This document shows, piece after piece, positions 16,229 to 24,837 of a stretch of DNA of 46,225 nucleotides; within the stretch, counting starts at the first letter, position 1, and every line of letters starts with the position of its first letter. The notes under the pieces were generated by a model. It searched no databases. It worked only from the letters and a program-made list of their open reading frames with translations, and had not been told where the DNA came from. The DNA is from Chloroflexota bacterium (GTDB lineage: Bacteria > Chloroflexota > UBA6077 > SHYK01), in assembly GCA_035652535.1 (NCBI GenBank), contig DASRDP010000023.1, positions 1-46,225 of the forward strand. The letters are read 5' to 3'. Position numbers and translations under genes: made by a program.

Positions 16229-16749
16229 TCGAGCGCGAGCGCGAGCGGGTCCGTCAGCGCGAGTATTACGACCAGCTCATCACCGACCTCCGGGAGGAGC
16301 GGGAGCGATCGTACAGCGGCAAGGTGGTGGTCCGCGCCAAGGAAGAGCCGTGGGTCATGACTCGTCAGGCGCTCGTCAAGTACTTCCTCTGGCCCTCTCG
16401 GCACTCGGACCAGCCGCCGCAGACCGCCCTCGACGACTGGATCGTGTTCGTTCAGGACATCAAGCAGCACTCCGGGAAGCATCGCCACCAGGGCGGGCTC
16501 GTCATCTACATCCTCGAGGGCGAAGGGTATTCCGTCGTCGAAGGCGAGCGCCACGACTGGGAGGCCGGCGACCTGCTGCTTTTGCCCATGAAGCCCGGCG
16601 GGGTCGAGCACCAGCACTTCAACAAGGACGACGCCAGGCCCGCCAAGTGGATCGCCTTCATCTGTCCGACCATCTTCTCCTGGGGAGGGAGCGAGATGGT
16701 CCAGATGGAGCTGCACCCAGAGTTCCAGGAGCGATCAGACCGGGGGTGA
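16225..16749 (+). CDS. Cupin-domain protein in molybdenum hydroxylase operon
   Basis: A 174-residue single-domain cupin. Start at GTG 16225 in a GTGA overlap with CoxL; homology to the cupin at 41123-41662 begins exactly there (IERERERVRQREYYDQL against ISRERERERERDDYQQL). The N-terminal 35 residues are highly charged and helical. The metal site looks complete: HRHQGG, an acidic LEGEG, and GVEHQHFNKDD. RHDWEAGD is shared by all three cupins of the window. Cupins of this kind occur as dioxygenases, isomerases or ligand sensors; the context points to the same pathway as the hydroxylase, but no reaction can be assigned. Confidence 0.88.
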   Translation: MIERERERVRQREYYDQLITDLREERERSYSGKVVVRAKEEPWVMTRQALVKYFLWPSRHSDQPPQTALDDWIVFVQDIKQHSGKHRHQGGLVIYILEGEGYSVVEGERHDWEAGDLLLLPMKPGGVEHQHFNKDDARPAKWIAFICPTIFSWGGSEMVQMELHPEFQERSDRG

Positions 16750-16925
16750 GTGGACGGGCGCAATTGCTGCACGAGCATGTGCGCAAGGCCCAACCCCCAG
16801 TCTCTCGAACCCGGTGATCGCCGCGCCAGTCGAGACCCGAGCAGGCCCGCTTCCTGCCAATTGCGTGGAGCTGGTTTTGCGATCGTTCATGGCGGTGACG
16901 CACCGGTTTGACCTCGGAGGTTCGT

Positions 16926-17312
16926 ATGCTTCGTGCCTTGGCCTTGACCATGCTCCTCGCGTTGGTGGTGGCCGTTGCCCCAGCGAGCGCAGAGGACGAA
17001 TCCAACCCCGACGAAGCGAATTGGCCGAACGACATCCCATGTGGCCGCCTGGAATCGCTACTCTTCCACGTCCATGAAGCTCCGATTCCTCGCACGTTCA
17101 CCCTCGGCGACTTCTTCGCCGTTTGGGGAGAGCCCCTCAGCGAGACGCAAGTCGGCGAGGCCCATGGAGAGGTATTTGCGTACGTCGACGGCGCGCGAGT
17201 CGACGGCGACCCGTCGGACATTGAACTTGCCGACCGCGAGGTGATTCAGCTCAACGTGGGAACCGACACGCCCGCGCCCGAGCCGTACGCATTTCCCGCG
17301 CGGTACGACTGA
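16926..17312 (+). CDS. Secreted hypothetical protein
   Basis: A 128-residue exported protein. ATG 16926 has GGAGG five bases upstream. A clear signal peptide (ALALTMLLALVVAVAPASA) ends near residue 22. The mature part has FTLGDFFAVWGEPLS, then YVDGARVDGDP and a final EVIQLNVGTDTP before PYAFP. I recall a longer family of secreted Chloroflexota proteins that ends in the same way but has a larger His-rich N-terminal domain; this may be a short version that keeps mainly the C-terminal part. The function is unknown. Flanked by gaps of about 175 bases on both sides. Confidence 0.75.
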   Translation: MLRALALTMLLALVVAVAPASAEDESNPDEANWPNDIPCGRLESLLFHVHEAPIPRTFTLGDFFAVWGEPLSETQVGEAHGEVFAYVDGARVDGDPSDIELADREVIQLNVGTDTPAPEPYAFPARYD

Positions 17313-17382
17313 CGCAAAGGAACGCGGCCATGGGCGCGGTCCACGGGAGGCCATCGCACCGTTATCGGCGGGGCTTTGCCGT

Positions 17383-17418
17383 ATTGCAGGTTATTACAGG
17401 GATTGCAGGGTGTTGACA
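17383..17418 (+). promoter_or_regulatory. Repeated CAGG elements next to a consensus -35 box
   Basis: ATTGCAGG occurs at 17383-17390 and 17402-17409, with TTACAGG (17394-17400) between, placing a CAGG core about every ten bases. A perfect TTGACA follows at 17413-17418. I see no good -10 at 16-19 bases (CACTCT at 17436 is the nearest). The block precedes the nuclease gene and could be its activator site and promoter. Confidence 0.35.
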
Positions 17419-17485
17419 TCTGCCGACCCTCCGGCCACTCTTAGGGGTGGCGCATTCGAGACGGCGCTACTACGCCGGGGGCCGC

Positions 17486-18859
17486 ATGGAGGAGGAGCAG
17501 ACAAGCCGTCCACGCCTTCTGCGTGTCGCGACGTGGAACATGGACCACTGGAAACGGACCGTGTCAGCACGCGAAGCCGGTTGGGTGAAACTCACAGAGC
17601 TCGCCATTGATATCGCTCTGCTGCAGGAGACCGTTCCGCCGCGGTCTATCGCCCGAGATCGTGTCGTCTATCGTCCGATCGGCGGGAGACGCGGCTGGGG
17701 GTCAGCGGTCGTGGCAGTTTGTCCCAACTACGCCGTTGATGAGATCGATGTCGTCCGGACCCGCTATTCCCCGCAGCTTTTTTCGATGCTCGGTAGCGTG
17801 CCCGGCGCGGTGGTGGTGGCCAGGACGACTGTTCCTGACTTTGGCTCGGTCGCGTTCGTGAGCGTCTACGGAATGATCGAGGTATATGCCCAGACGACCA
17901 TGTTCCGCATCGTTGCCGATCTCATACCGCTCTTCGATTCCCCCGAGGGTCAACATGTTGTTCTGGGTGGCGACTTCAACGTATCCACAGCTAGCAACCC
18001 CGACAAGCCCGAATGGAAGCGATATGACGCAATCCTGCGTGCAGTGGAAGCTCTGGGCCTCGTGCATCTTGCGGAAGTCGTTCCGGAACGTCCGCCCGCC
18101 CCGCCGTGCTGCTCATGTCATGAGCCAGCGTGCAGGCATCTGATCACATTCAACGGGTCGCAGATGGATTACCTTTACGCCACGCCAGAGCTAGCGAAGC
18201 GCGCTCAGCGGCTTTTACTTCCGGCAGATACGTCAGTCCTGAGCGACCATGTGCCGATCGTTTGCGAATTCGATCTGACGACCCCTCTTCTGCGAACCGA
18301 GTGGGATCCTCGGTCGTTCGCCGCCTTGCTGGCAGAGCGATTCGGTCTCGCAGCCGGTGTTGTGGTTGAGAACCTCTTGGTATGGGTCAATCGCAAACAG
18401 GATGACCTTCAGCGCCTGGGCTACCGGGATATCCGCCTGGACCGTCTGCCATTCGTCAATCGTGGCACCGAGACCGAAATGTATTTCCAACTCGATCGAC
18501 GAAACAGCAAAGGCTTCCAGTGGACATGCAGCATTCGCTCCGATGGAAACGTAGTGATCCAATTCCAGCACATGTCTGCGCCCTTTGACAATCTAGAAAC
18601 CCGCCGGCGGATCTGGGAGCGACTGACCGCAATCCCTGGGGTTCGTCTGGAGCCTCGCCTAAATGGTCGCCCTACGTTTCTGCTGACCGCTTTGACAGGC
18701 GAGCAAGAACTCGGTCTGTTCGTCCAGGTGCTGGACTACATCGTAGATGAGACGCTCGGCGCATCGAGGGACCGCCCGCACCAACAATATGAGGCGGAGG
18801 CTTCTCAGGCAACAGAGTCCGCGGTTGCCCCTTCCCCGTTCGAGGAGGAAAGCGCGTAA
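17486..18859 (+). CDS. Endonuclease/exonuclease/phosphatase (EEP) family protein with unusual C-terminus
   Basis: A protein of about 457 residues. The N-terminal 260 residues are an EEP fold: TWNMD (N18), LLQET (E48), GGDFNVS (D163, N165) and SDHVPIV (D254, H255), the metal and catalytic residues of DNase I-like enzymes. A Cys/His cluster, CCSCHEPACRH, is inserted at 208-218 and could bind zinc. Residues from about 265 to 440 form a separate domain I cannot name, with a strand-rich core (FQWTCSIRSDGNVVIQFQH) and a helical end. Codon use is visibly more AT-rich than in neighbouring genes, and decayed genes lie next door, so transfer is likely. Substrate could be DNA, RNA or a phosphoester. The start is uncertain (ATG 17486 or about 17447). 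Confidence 0.8.
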   Translation: MEEEQTSRPRLLRVATWNMDHWKRTVSAREAGWVKLTELAIDIALLQETVPPRSIARDRVVYRPIGGRRGWGSAVVAVCPNYAVDEIDVVRTRYSPQLFSMLGSVPGAVVVARTTVPDFGSVAFVSVYGMIEVYAQTTMFRIVADLIPLFDSPEGQHVVLGGDFNVSTASNPDKPEWKRYDAILRAVEALGLVHLAEVVPERPPAPPCCSCHEPACRHLITFNGSQMDYLYATPELAKRAQRLLLPADTSVLSDHVPIVCEFDLTTPLLRTEWDPRSFAALLAERFGLAAGVVVENLLVWVNRKQDDLQRLGYRDIRLDRLPFVNRGTETEMYFQLDRRNSKGFQWTCSIRSDGNVVIQFQHMSAPFDNLETRRRIWERLTAIPGVRLEPRLNGRPTFLLTALTGEQELGLFVQVLDYIVDETLGASRDRPHQQYEAEASQATESAVAPSPFEEESA

Positions 18860-18914
18860 CGCGTCGCGGATGCGCAGCGTTACAGCAAGGGCGCAACCGA
18901 CCACCCCGCAACCG

Positions 18915-19240
18915 TGAGTGCTCGGCGTACAACACCCATTCTTGCGCGTTCCAAGCCGTCAGCCCGCCGGACAGGCCGGCGTTTCGCTTGCTGACTCGCG
19001 TGATACGGAGGTCGTAGGGCAGACCTATCACGTTGAGCTGGTCCGAGGTGTGGTGCGCGGACTGGCCGAGGCGTGCGCGGCTCCATCTGGATCGCCGCCA
19101 AATACGTGTCGATCGAGCCGTCGAGCTTGGGGTTCAGGTACCGGGTGCGATTCCTCCCCACGAAGTGAATCGCGGGCAGCGGCGCCTCGGAGCTGTGGAG
19201 CTTCTGAGCGTGCGTCGGCCCGTTGGTGTCTCGTCGCCTT
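18915..19240 (-). pseudogene. C-terminal remnant of a family-5 (peptide/opine-type) ABC binding protein
   Basis: On the minus strand, reading from about 19235, the peptide THAQKLHSSEAPLPAIHFVG runs on through RNRTRYLNPKLDG and DTYLAAIQMEP; the frame then shifts by one base near 19075-19080 and continues as ARLGQSAHHTSDQLNVIGL, YDLRITRV and GGLTAWNAQEW, ending about 18915. This is the characteristic end of SBP_bac_5 binding proteins. The upstream four-fifths of the gene are absent and an in-frame stop lies near 19236. It is a decayed fragment and cannot be functional. Confidence 0.65.
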
Positions 19241-19254
19241 CACGTCTGGTGGCA

Positions 19255-19630
19255 TTCGGGCCGCTGGGAGCGGAAGAAGCGACCGCGGCCACCACGATCC
19301 CGGTCACCTGTCGGACCAACCCGAGCGTCCTCGCCCGCGCGCTGACGGCCGCAACCGCTGGTCACAACCTGGAAATTACCGGAACCTGCAGGGGCCCCTT
19401 TGTGATCGGGAGCACCACTGCCGATACCCTGGCGCTGGACGGGAAGGGTCGTGCCGTCCTCCGTGGGGGCAGCCGGTTCTGACCGTCGCGACCGGGAAGA
19501 CGGTGGGCGCCAAGGATCTGACCATCACGGGCGGCAGCGCGTCGTGCGACCGTGGCGGCTGCTACATCCCTGTCGGCGGCATCTCCAATGCTGGCGCGCT
19601 GATGCTGTCGAATTCCACCGGACAACGCGG
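19255..19630 (+). pseudogene. Frameshifted remnant of a secreted beta-helix-type protein
   Basis: Plus-strand reading gives ATTIPVTCRTNPSVLARALT, NLEITGTCRGPF and TLALDGKGRAVLRGG, then needs a one-base shift near 19470 to continue as PVLTVATGKTVGAKDLTITG and GGISNAGALMLSNST, after which similarity stops. This is the pattern of right-handed parallel beta-helix surface proteins with a repeated LTLxGxG/LTITGG rhythm. It has no signal peptide or anchor and is cut at both ends. It lies head to head with the binding-protein remnant, so 18860-19640 holds only gene debris. Confidence 0.55.
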
Positions 19631-19657
19631 CCGCAGCGGGTCCCGCTGCAGGGTAAG

Positions 19658-19828
19658 GTGTTTACGGGAAGGCTCGTCGTGCTCCCGCTTTCCGTTGGGG
19701 TACTGACTTGCGCCCTGCTCGTCCCTGCCTCGTACGGGCAGGATGACGAGGAGCAGGCGCCATCCGAAGAGGTCCAGCCGTCTGGTGACGAGCGCGGCGC
19801 CGCGCCGGGCGACGAGCCGGACTGCTGA
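19658..19828 (+). CDS. Possible small secreted peptide
   Basis: A 56-residue ORF from GTG 19658. It has a basic start, a hydrophobic segment (VVLPLSVGVLTCALLVPASY) and an acidic, Pro/Glu-rich tail ending DEPDC. The hydrophobic part could be a signal peptide or a single membrane anchor. There is no strong ribosome site and the ORF lies directly after gene debris, so it may be part of the decayed region. No family is recognised. Confidence 0.3.
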   Translation: MFTGRLVVLPLSVGVLTCALLVPASYGQDDEEQAPSEEVQPSGDERGAAPGDEPDC

Positions 19829-19844
19829 GACAGAGAACGGCGGG

Positions 19845-22247
19845 TTAGCGCGACTCGTACCGCCCGCCGCCCCGCGCAATCAGCTCCCACAACCGGGACG
19901 GCGTGATGGGAAGCGCGCCGATGCGGATGCCCAGCGGCGCGAGCGCATCCTCGACGGCGCTGGCGATCGCCGCCGGGGCGATGACCGCGCCCCCCTCGCC
20001 GATCCCCTTCGTGCCGAGGGGCGTGAAGGGCGAGGGCGTTTCTAGTCGATCCCCTTCAATGGTGGGAACGTCGGCGGCGGTCGGCTTCAGGTAGTCCATG
20101 AACGAGGCGGTCAGGAGTTGGCCGTCGTCGTCGCAGACGAACTCCTCCAGGAGCGCCGCGGCGATCCCGTGCACGGTGGCGCCGTGGACCTGGCCCTCGA
20201 CGATCATGGGATTGATCTCGCGCCCGCAGTCGTGCACGACGCCGTAGCGGCGCACGTGGATCACCAGCGTCTCCGGATCGATCTCGACGAGCGCGACGTG
20301 GGCCGCGCTCGAGAAGCCAAGCTGGACGCGGACGCGGTGCTGCGCGTCGGGCCGGTTCGTGTACGGATTGGCGTAGTAATAGACGGCCTCGAGGCCGGGG
20401 CCATCTTCGGGCTGGTCGTCGGCCAGGCTCCAGTAGGCGCGGGTCGCGATCTCGGCGATGGGCACCGCCCGGGACGGCGCGCCGCGAACGACGATCATGC
20501 CGTCCCGGAGCTCCAGGTCCTCGGGCGCCACCTCGAGGTGCGTCGCCGCGCGCTGTAGGAGCTTGTCGCGGACCCTGCGCGCGGCCCCGATGACCGCGGC
20601 CGTGTCCTGGCCGTGGAACTTATTGGAGTAGTTCCCGGACGCCATGACGTAGGGATGGCTGGCCGAGTCGAACGTCGTCGGTACCCGAACGCGCTCGACG
20701 GAGACGCCCAGCTCGTCCGCTACGATCTGCGCGAGGGCCGTGGCGTGGCCCTGGCCGGCGTCGAGCCCGCCGGTCAGCACGGACACGGTGCCGTCGGTCT
20801 CCATCCGCACGCGCGCCGCCTCGCCCTGTCCGCTCAGGAGCTGGCCGGGGCCGCTGATGAGCATCCCATAGCTCAGGTTCGAGCCGCCCGGCTCGACTCC
20901 GGTTGCGATGCCGATCCCGACGAGCCGCCCTGCGCGGCGCGCCGTTTCCTGCTCGCGAAGGGCCCCCTGGTAATCGACCAGATCCAGCGCCTTGCGGAGC
21001 ATCGCCGGATAGTCGCCGCTGTCGTAGACCTGCCCGCCGGGCGTGGTGTAGGGGAACTGGTCCGGCTGGATGAAGTTCCGGAACCGTACCTCCGCCCGAT
21101 CGAGGCCAAGCTCGTGGGCGATGGCGTCGACCGTCCGCTCGACGGCGAGGCACATGAAGGGCTTGCCGATCCCGCGGTTGGCGACGACCGGACAACGGTT
21201 CGTGACGACGGAGTAGCCTTCGTACGAGGCCGCCGGGATCCGATAGCAGTTCACCAGGTTGGTGAGCATCAGCAGGTTGTGGCGGCCGGCGAAGTCGATG
21301 CCGGCGCCCTCGTTCTCGATGTTGCGGACGCGGATCGCTTCGATGACCCCCGCGTTCGTCACCGCCGCCTCGACCTCCATCACGCCGTCCGCGGAATGCC
21401 CGAGGGCGAGCAGGCTCTCGCGGCGGTCCTCGATCCACTTCACGGGACGCCCCGCCTTGCGCGCGAGGAGGGCGAGGGCGATCAAGTTAAGGGGGCGGAC
21501 CTTGTTGCCGAACCCGCCCCCCAGCGGGGGTACGATCAGCCGCACCTGGCTCGGCGAGATCCCGAGCGCCGCGGCAACGCCGTGGAGGTCCTGCCCGGGC
21601 TGCTGCGTGTGGCCCCAGATGGTGTAGGCGCCTGTCGCCGACTCGAGCTGGGCGATGGCGCCGAAGGTCTCGAGGGGTGTCGACGCGTACCGATGCAGCG
21701 TGACGCGCTCGCGAACGACCCGCTCGGCGCGGGCGAAGGCGCCGTCGACGTCGCCGTACGGGAACGTCCCGTGCCAGAGCACGTTGGAGCCGATCTCCTC
21801 GAACACGAGGGGCGCGCCGGGCTCCATCGCGCGCTCGGGGTCGACGACGACCGGCAGCGGCTCGTACTCGACCTCGATCAGCTCGGCCGCGTCCTCCGCC
21901 GTGGCCCGGTCGACGGCGGCGACGGCCGCCACGGGCTGGCCCACGTAGCAGACCTTGCGGTGGGCCAGGGCGAAGACCTGGGGCGAGTTGGCGAGGGGGA
22001 CGCGCCCGCGCTGCGGTCGAGACAGTCGCGCCACTTCGTCCCCTGTGAGCACCGCGAACACGCCTGGATGGGCGGCCGCGCGGCGCACGTCCACGCGCGC
22101 GATCCGCGCGTGGGCGTACGGGCTTCGGAGATACGCCGCGTGGGCCATCCCCGGCATCGCGACGTCGTCGATGAAGCGTCCCTGGCCAACCAGTAGGGCC
22201 AGGTCCTCCGTTCGTCGGACTGGTTGCCCAACGTGGCTCTCCGTCAT
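19845..22247 (-). CDS. Molybdopterin-binding large subunit of molybdenum hydroxylase (CoxL-like, non-CODH) 2
   Basis: An 800-residue large subunit of the xanthine oxidase family. The start is ATG 22247 in an ATGA overlap with the upstream CoxS gene, giving MTESHVGQPVRRTEDLALL; a longer open frame upstream is shadow sequence. The active-site Glu is in GIGEGG. The substrate loop reads VVANRGIGKP instead of the CO dehydrogenase motif. It is more distant from the other two CoxL copies than they are from each other. It has its own CoxS but no CoxM; electrons may pass to a shared medium subunit or another acceptor. The operon partners (hydrolase, luciferase-like monooxygenase, binding protein) suggest ring hydroxylation of a heteroaromatic compound. 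Confidence 0.92.
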   Translation of the reverse strand: MTESHVGQPVRRTEDLALLVGQGRFIDDVAMPGMAHAAYLRSPYAHARIARVDVRRAAAHPGVFAVLTGDEVARLSRPQRGRVPLANSPQVFALAHRKVCYVGQPVAAVAAVDRATAEDAAELIEVEYEPLPVVVDPERAMEPGAPLVFEEIGSNVLWHGTFPYGDVDGAFARAERVVRERVTLHRYASTPLETFGAIAQLESATGAYTIWGHTQQPGQDLHGVAAALGISPSQVRLIVPPLGGGFGNKVRPLNLIALALLARKAGRPVKWIEDRRESLLALGHSADGVMEVEAAVTNAGVIEAIRVRNIENEGAGIDFAGRHNLLMLTNLVNCYRIPAASYEGYSVVTNRCPVVANRGIGKPFMCLAVERTVDAIAHELGLDRAEVRFRNFIQPDQFPYTTPGGQVYDSGDYPAMLRKALDLVDYQGALREQETARRAGRLVGIGIATGVEPGGSNLSYGMLISGPGQLLSGQGEAARVRMETDGTVSVLTGGLDAGQGHATALAQIVADELGVSVERVRVPTTFDSASHPYVMASGNYSNKFHGQDTAAVIGAARRVRDKLLQRAATHLEVAPEDLELRDGMIVVRGAPSRAVPIAEIATRAYWSLADDQPEDGPGLEAVYYYANPYTNRPDAQHRVRVQLGFSSAAHVALVEIDPETLVIHVRRYGVVHDCGREINPMIVEGQVHGATVHGIAAALLEEFVCDDDGQLLTASFMDYLKPTAADVPTIEGDRLETPSPFTPLGTKGIGEGGAVIAPAAIASAVEDALAPLGIRIGALPITPSRLWELIARGGGRYESR

Positions 22248-22768
22248 GACTTTGCCTCTCTCGACGCGGCGACTGAATCGCGCGCGCGCGGAGCCGCGGC
22301 CGCGGCCTCGACGGCCCGGACGATGTTGACGTAGCCGGTGCACATGCACAGGTTGCCGGCCAGAGCGACGCGGATCTCCTCCTCGGTCGGCTGGGGGTTG
22401 TCGGTCAGCAGCTCGATGGCGGAGAGGACCATCCCGGGCGTGCAGAACCCGCACTGGAGGGCGTGGTGCTCGCGAAAGGCCTCCTGGACCGGATGGAGCC
22501 GATCGGGCTGGCCGATCCCCTCGATCGTGGTGATCTCCGCTCCATCGCATTGAGCGGCGAAGAGCAGGCACGCTCGAGTCGTGTGCCCATCCAGCAGCAC
22601 CGTACACGCGCCGCACACCCCATGCTCACAGCCCACGTGGGTGCCGGTCAGTCCGAGATCGGTGCGGAGGAAGTCGGCGAGAGAGAGGCGAGGCTCGACG
22701 GTTGCGCGGTACTCCGTCCCGTTGACGGTCGTCGTGATTGCGACGCCGTCCGGGCGGAGGTCAGTCAT
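22244..22768 (-). CDS. 2Fe-2S subunit of molybdenum hydroxylase (CoxS-like) 2
   Basis: A 174-residue small subunit with CEHGVCGACTVLLDG in the ferredoxin domain and QCGFCTPG plus GNLCMCTGY in the helical domain, so all eight cluster Cys appear present. ATG 22768 overlaps the alpha/beta hydrolase stop by eight bases, and its own stop overlaps CoxL by four, so the three genes are translationally coupled. The Ala-rich C-terminal tail is ordinary. Confidence 0.94.
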   Translation of the reverse strand: MTDLRPDGVAITTTVNGTEYRATVEPRLSLADFLRTDLGLTGTHVGCEHGVCGACTVLLDGHTTRACLLFAAQCDGAEITTIEGIGQPDRLHPVQEAFREHHALQCGFCTPGMVLSAIELLTDNPQPTEEEIRVALAGNLCMCTGYVNIVRAVEAAAAAPRARDSVAASREAKS

Positions 22769-23576
22769 CCAGCTCTCCCGCGAGGAATTGCAGCGCCAGC
22801 CGATTGAAGGCGTTCGCGTACTCCACCTGGGGGTGGTGGCCGCAATTCGAGAAGGCGACGAATCGGCTGTTCGGCGTGCCCTGGAAGCCGACGAGGGCCT
22901 GATCGATGTGGAAGACCTGGTCGTCCTTGCCGAAGAAGAACATCACGGGCGCCTTCAATTCCGCGAGCTGCGGCCGCACATTCGGGACGTCCATCGGATA
23001 CCCGCCGACCTTCGCATACGCCTCATACTGGCGCTTGCTGTTTTCGAGGTACCGAGCGAACACCGGTGGCGGAACGTGCCGGTCGAAATCGAAGTAGCTC
23101 CGGCCGACGACGGCGCGCAGGTTCTCCGGCGACGGCGTGTATTCGGCGAAGGGCGCGAGGGCGCGTGCCTGCATCTCCGGCGGGATGCCGCCGCCCGCGT
23201 TTCCCGCGCAGATGAGCCGGCCGACCTGGTCGCTCCGCTCGGCGGCGACGGAGATCGCGATCAGGCCGCCTCGGGAATTGCCGATGAGGTGGTAGCGGGT
23301 GAGCCCAAGCGCATCGATGAAGGCCAGCATGTGCTCGACGTAGGCGGGGTGGGTGAGGAGCCGGGGCGGCGGGTCCGTCTGGCCGAACCCGATGATGTCG
23401 GGCGCGATGACACGGAAATGCTCGCTCAGCGGCCCGATGTTGTTGCGGTATTCGAGCTCACCGCTGGAGCCCGGATCGGCAGAGTGGAGGACGATGAGGG
23501 CGTCACCGCTGCCCGCCTCGCAGTAGCGCGTGCGATACTGGCCCGCCTGAACGAACGCCGATTTCAGCTCCACCAC
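22761..23576 (-). CDS. Alpha/beta hydrolase (meta-cleavage product hydrolase-like)
   Basis: A 271-residue alpha/beta hydrolase. The nucleophile elbow is GNSRGG, the acid lies in FGKDDQVF and the catalytic His in NCGHHPQVE. The oxyanion region SADPGSSG near residue 33 and the GNSRGG elbow resemble C-C bond hydrolases that cleave ring-opened aromatic products (BphD/MhpC type), though esterase or amidase activity is possible. It starts at GTG 23576 with GGGAG upstream. It overlaps CoxS by eight bases and is separated from the luciferase-like gene by 111 bases that contain a strong hairpin. Confidence 0.88.
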   Translation of the reverse strand: MVELKSAFVQAGQYRTRYCEAGSGDALIVLHSADPGSSGELEYRNNIGPLSEHFRVIAPDIIGFGQTDPPPRLLTHPAYVEHMLAFIDALGLTRYHLIGNSRGGLIAISVAAERSDQVGRLICAGNAGGGIPPEMQARALAPFAEYTPSPENLRAVVGRSYFDFDRHVPPPVFARYLENSKRQYEAYAKVGGYPMDVPNVRPQLAELKAPVMFFFGKDDQVFHIDQALVGFQGTPNSRFVAFSNCGHHPQVEYANAFNRLALQFLAGELDD

Positions 23577-23619
23577 TTTCCGTCTCCCTTGGTTGCGGCT
23601 CCGCGCCGGGCGTTGCCGC

Positions 23620-23640
23620 GGCGGGGGATAAGCCCCCGCC
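23620..23640 (-). terminator. GC hairpin between monooxygenase and hydrolase genes
   Basis: GGCGGGGG (23620-23627) and CCCCCGCC (23633-23640) form a perfect 8-base stem with a 5-base loop. On the minus strand it follows the monooxygenase gene and precedes the hydrolase. There is no U-run after it, so it may pause or protect the transcript rather than end it. Confidence 0.35.
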
Positions 23641-23687
23641 CGATCGGTGCTATTCGCGCTTTTGTCATAGCCGTGAGCGGTGACCCA

Positions 23688-24824
23688 TTAGCTCGCGGCC
23701 ACCGGCTCATGGACGCCGTGAAGCTTGGGGATCAGCTCCTCGCCGATGAGTCGGAGGCACCGCGTCAGGACCTCCTGCGGCATGGTCCCCATGCGAATCA
23801 TGGCGAGCAGCGTACCGAAGCCGCCAACCTCGTGATACTGCTCCATGAGGTCCTCGAACACCCGGTCCGGCGTGCCGACGAGGAGGAGGCCGCGCTCGCG
23901 CAGGTTGTCCATGTTGGCCGTCGCGTAGTCGAAGGGCGGCTTGAGCCGCGCGAAATCGATGTCCGGATTCTGCGCCTTCAGCATGTTCAGCGCCGCGGTG
24001 TTGATCTCTTCCAAGAGATTATTGAAGTAGTACTGCACGTGCTCGCGGCACTGCGCCTCGGCCTCGCGCTGGGTCTCCGCCACGAAGAGGTGCCGCCCGT
24101 AGATGATGTCGTGGTCGGTCACGGCGCGGCCGGTGGCGGCCGCTTCCTCGCGATACGCGGCTAGCTGCTTCTTCACGCCGGGCGTCGGCAGGAAGTTGAC
24201 GGCCAGGCAGACGTTCGGGCGGTGGGCAAGGCGACGGGTCGAATCCTCGCTGATCGCGGCAACCCACACGGGCGGACGAGGCTGCTGGTACGGCCGCGGC
24301 CACATGTCGACGTTATCGTAGTTGTAGAAGCGCCCGTGGTGGGTGAAGCTCTCGCTCGTCCACGCGTTCAGAATGACATCGAGCGCCTCCTCGAAGCGCT
24401 CGCTCGACTCCGACAGCGGCACGCTGTACACGAGATGCTCGCGAGGGATGCCCCGGACGAAGCCGGCGATGATGCGCCCGCGGGTGATGCAGTCCAGCAT
24501 CGCCAGCTCTTCCGCCACGCGGAGGGGGTGCGCATGCAGCGGCAGCAGGTTGCCCAGCATGGTGAGCTTGATTTTCGACGTTGCGCGCGCAATGTAGGAC
24601 AAAAAGACGTTCGGGGAGTTGTCCAGGCCGTAGGGGCTACCGTGGTGCTCGTTGAGGCTGATCCCGTCGAAGCCCAACTCCTCGCAGAGCTGAAATTGCT
24701 CCACGTGGTTTTGGTAGGTCTGGGCGGCGATCTCCGGGTCAAAGTGCTGGCGTCCGACCGGATACCCAAGCGAGCCTTTCAGGTTCTTGGCGTAGGGGAT
24801 GAAGTCGAATGTAAAGATCCGCAC
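23688..24824 (-). CDS. Luciferase-like monooxygenase (LLM class flavin-dependent oxidoreductase)
   Basis: A 378-residue bacterial-luciferase-fold enzyme. The start is GTG 24824 with GGAGG four bases upstream; the longer frame to 24893 is not supported. Family signatures include GFDGISLNEHHGSPYG (about residues 47-62) and RGRIIAGFVRGIPREH (about 112-127). Such enzymes use reduced FMN (or F420) and O2 to oxidise or open rings and cleave C-S, C-N or C-C bonds. It lies 14 bases from the binding protein gene upstream and belongs to the same operon as the hydrolase and molybdenum hydroxylase. No flavin reductase is seen nearby. Confidence 0.92.
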   Translation of the reverse strand: MRIFTFDFIPYAKNLKGSLGYPVGRQHFDPEIAAQTYQNHVEQFQLCEELGFDGISLNEHHGSPYGLDNSPNVFLSYIARATSKIKLTMLGNLLPLHAHPLRVAEELAMLDCITRGRIIAGFVRGIPREHLVYSVPLSESSERFEEALDVILNAWTSESFTHHGRFYNYDNVDMWPRPYQQPRPPVWVAAISEDSTRRLAHRPNVCLAVNFLPTPGVKKQLAAYREEAAATGRAVTDHDIIYGRHLFVAETQREAEAQCREHVQYYFNNLLEEINTAALNMLKAQNPDIDFARLKPPFDYATANMDNLRERGLLLVGTPDRVFEDLMEQYHEVGGFGTLLAMIRMGTMPQEVLTRCLRLIGEELIPKLHGVHEPVAAS

Positions 24825-24837
24825 GCTGCCTCCTGTT

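Noticed and set aside
17763-17790. T-run near 17780 as a terminator
   Set aside because: It lies inside the EEP coding frame and has no preceding stem.
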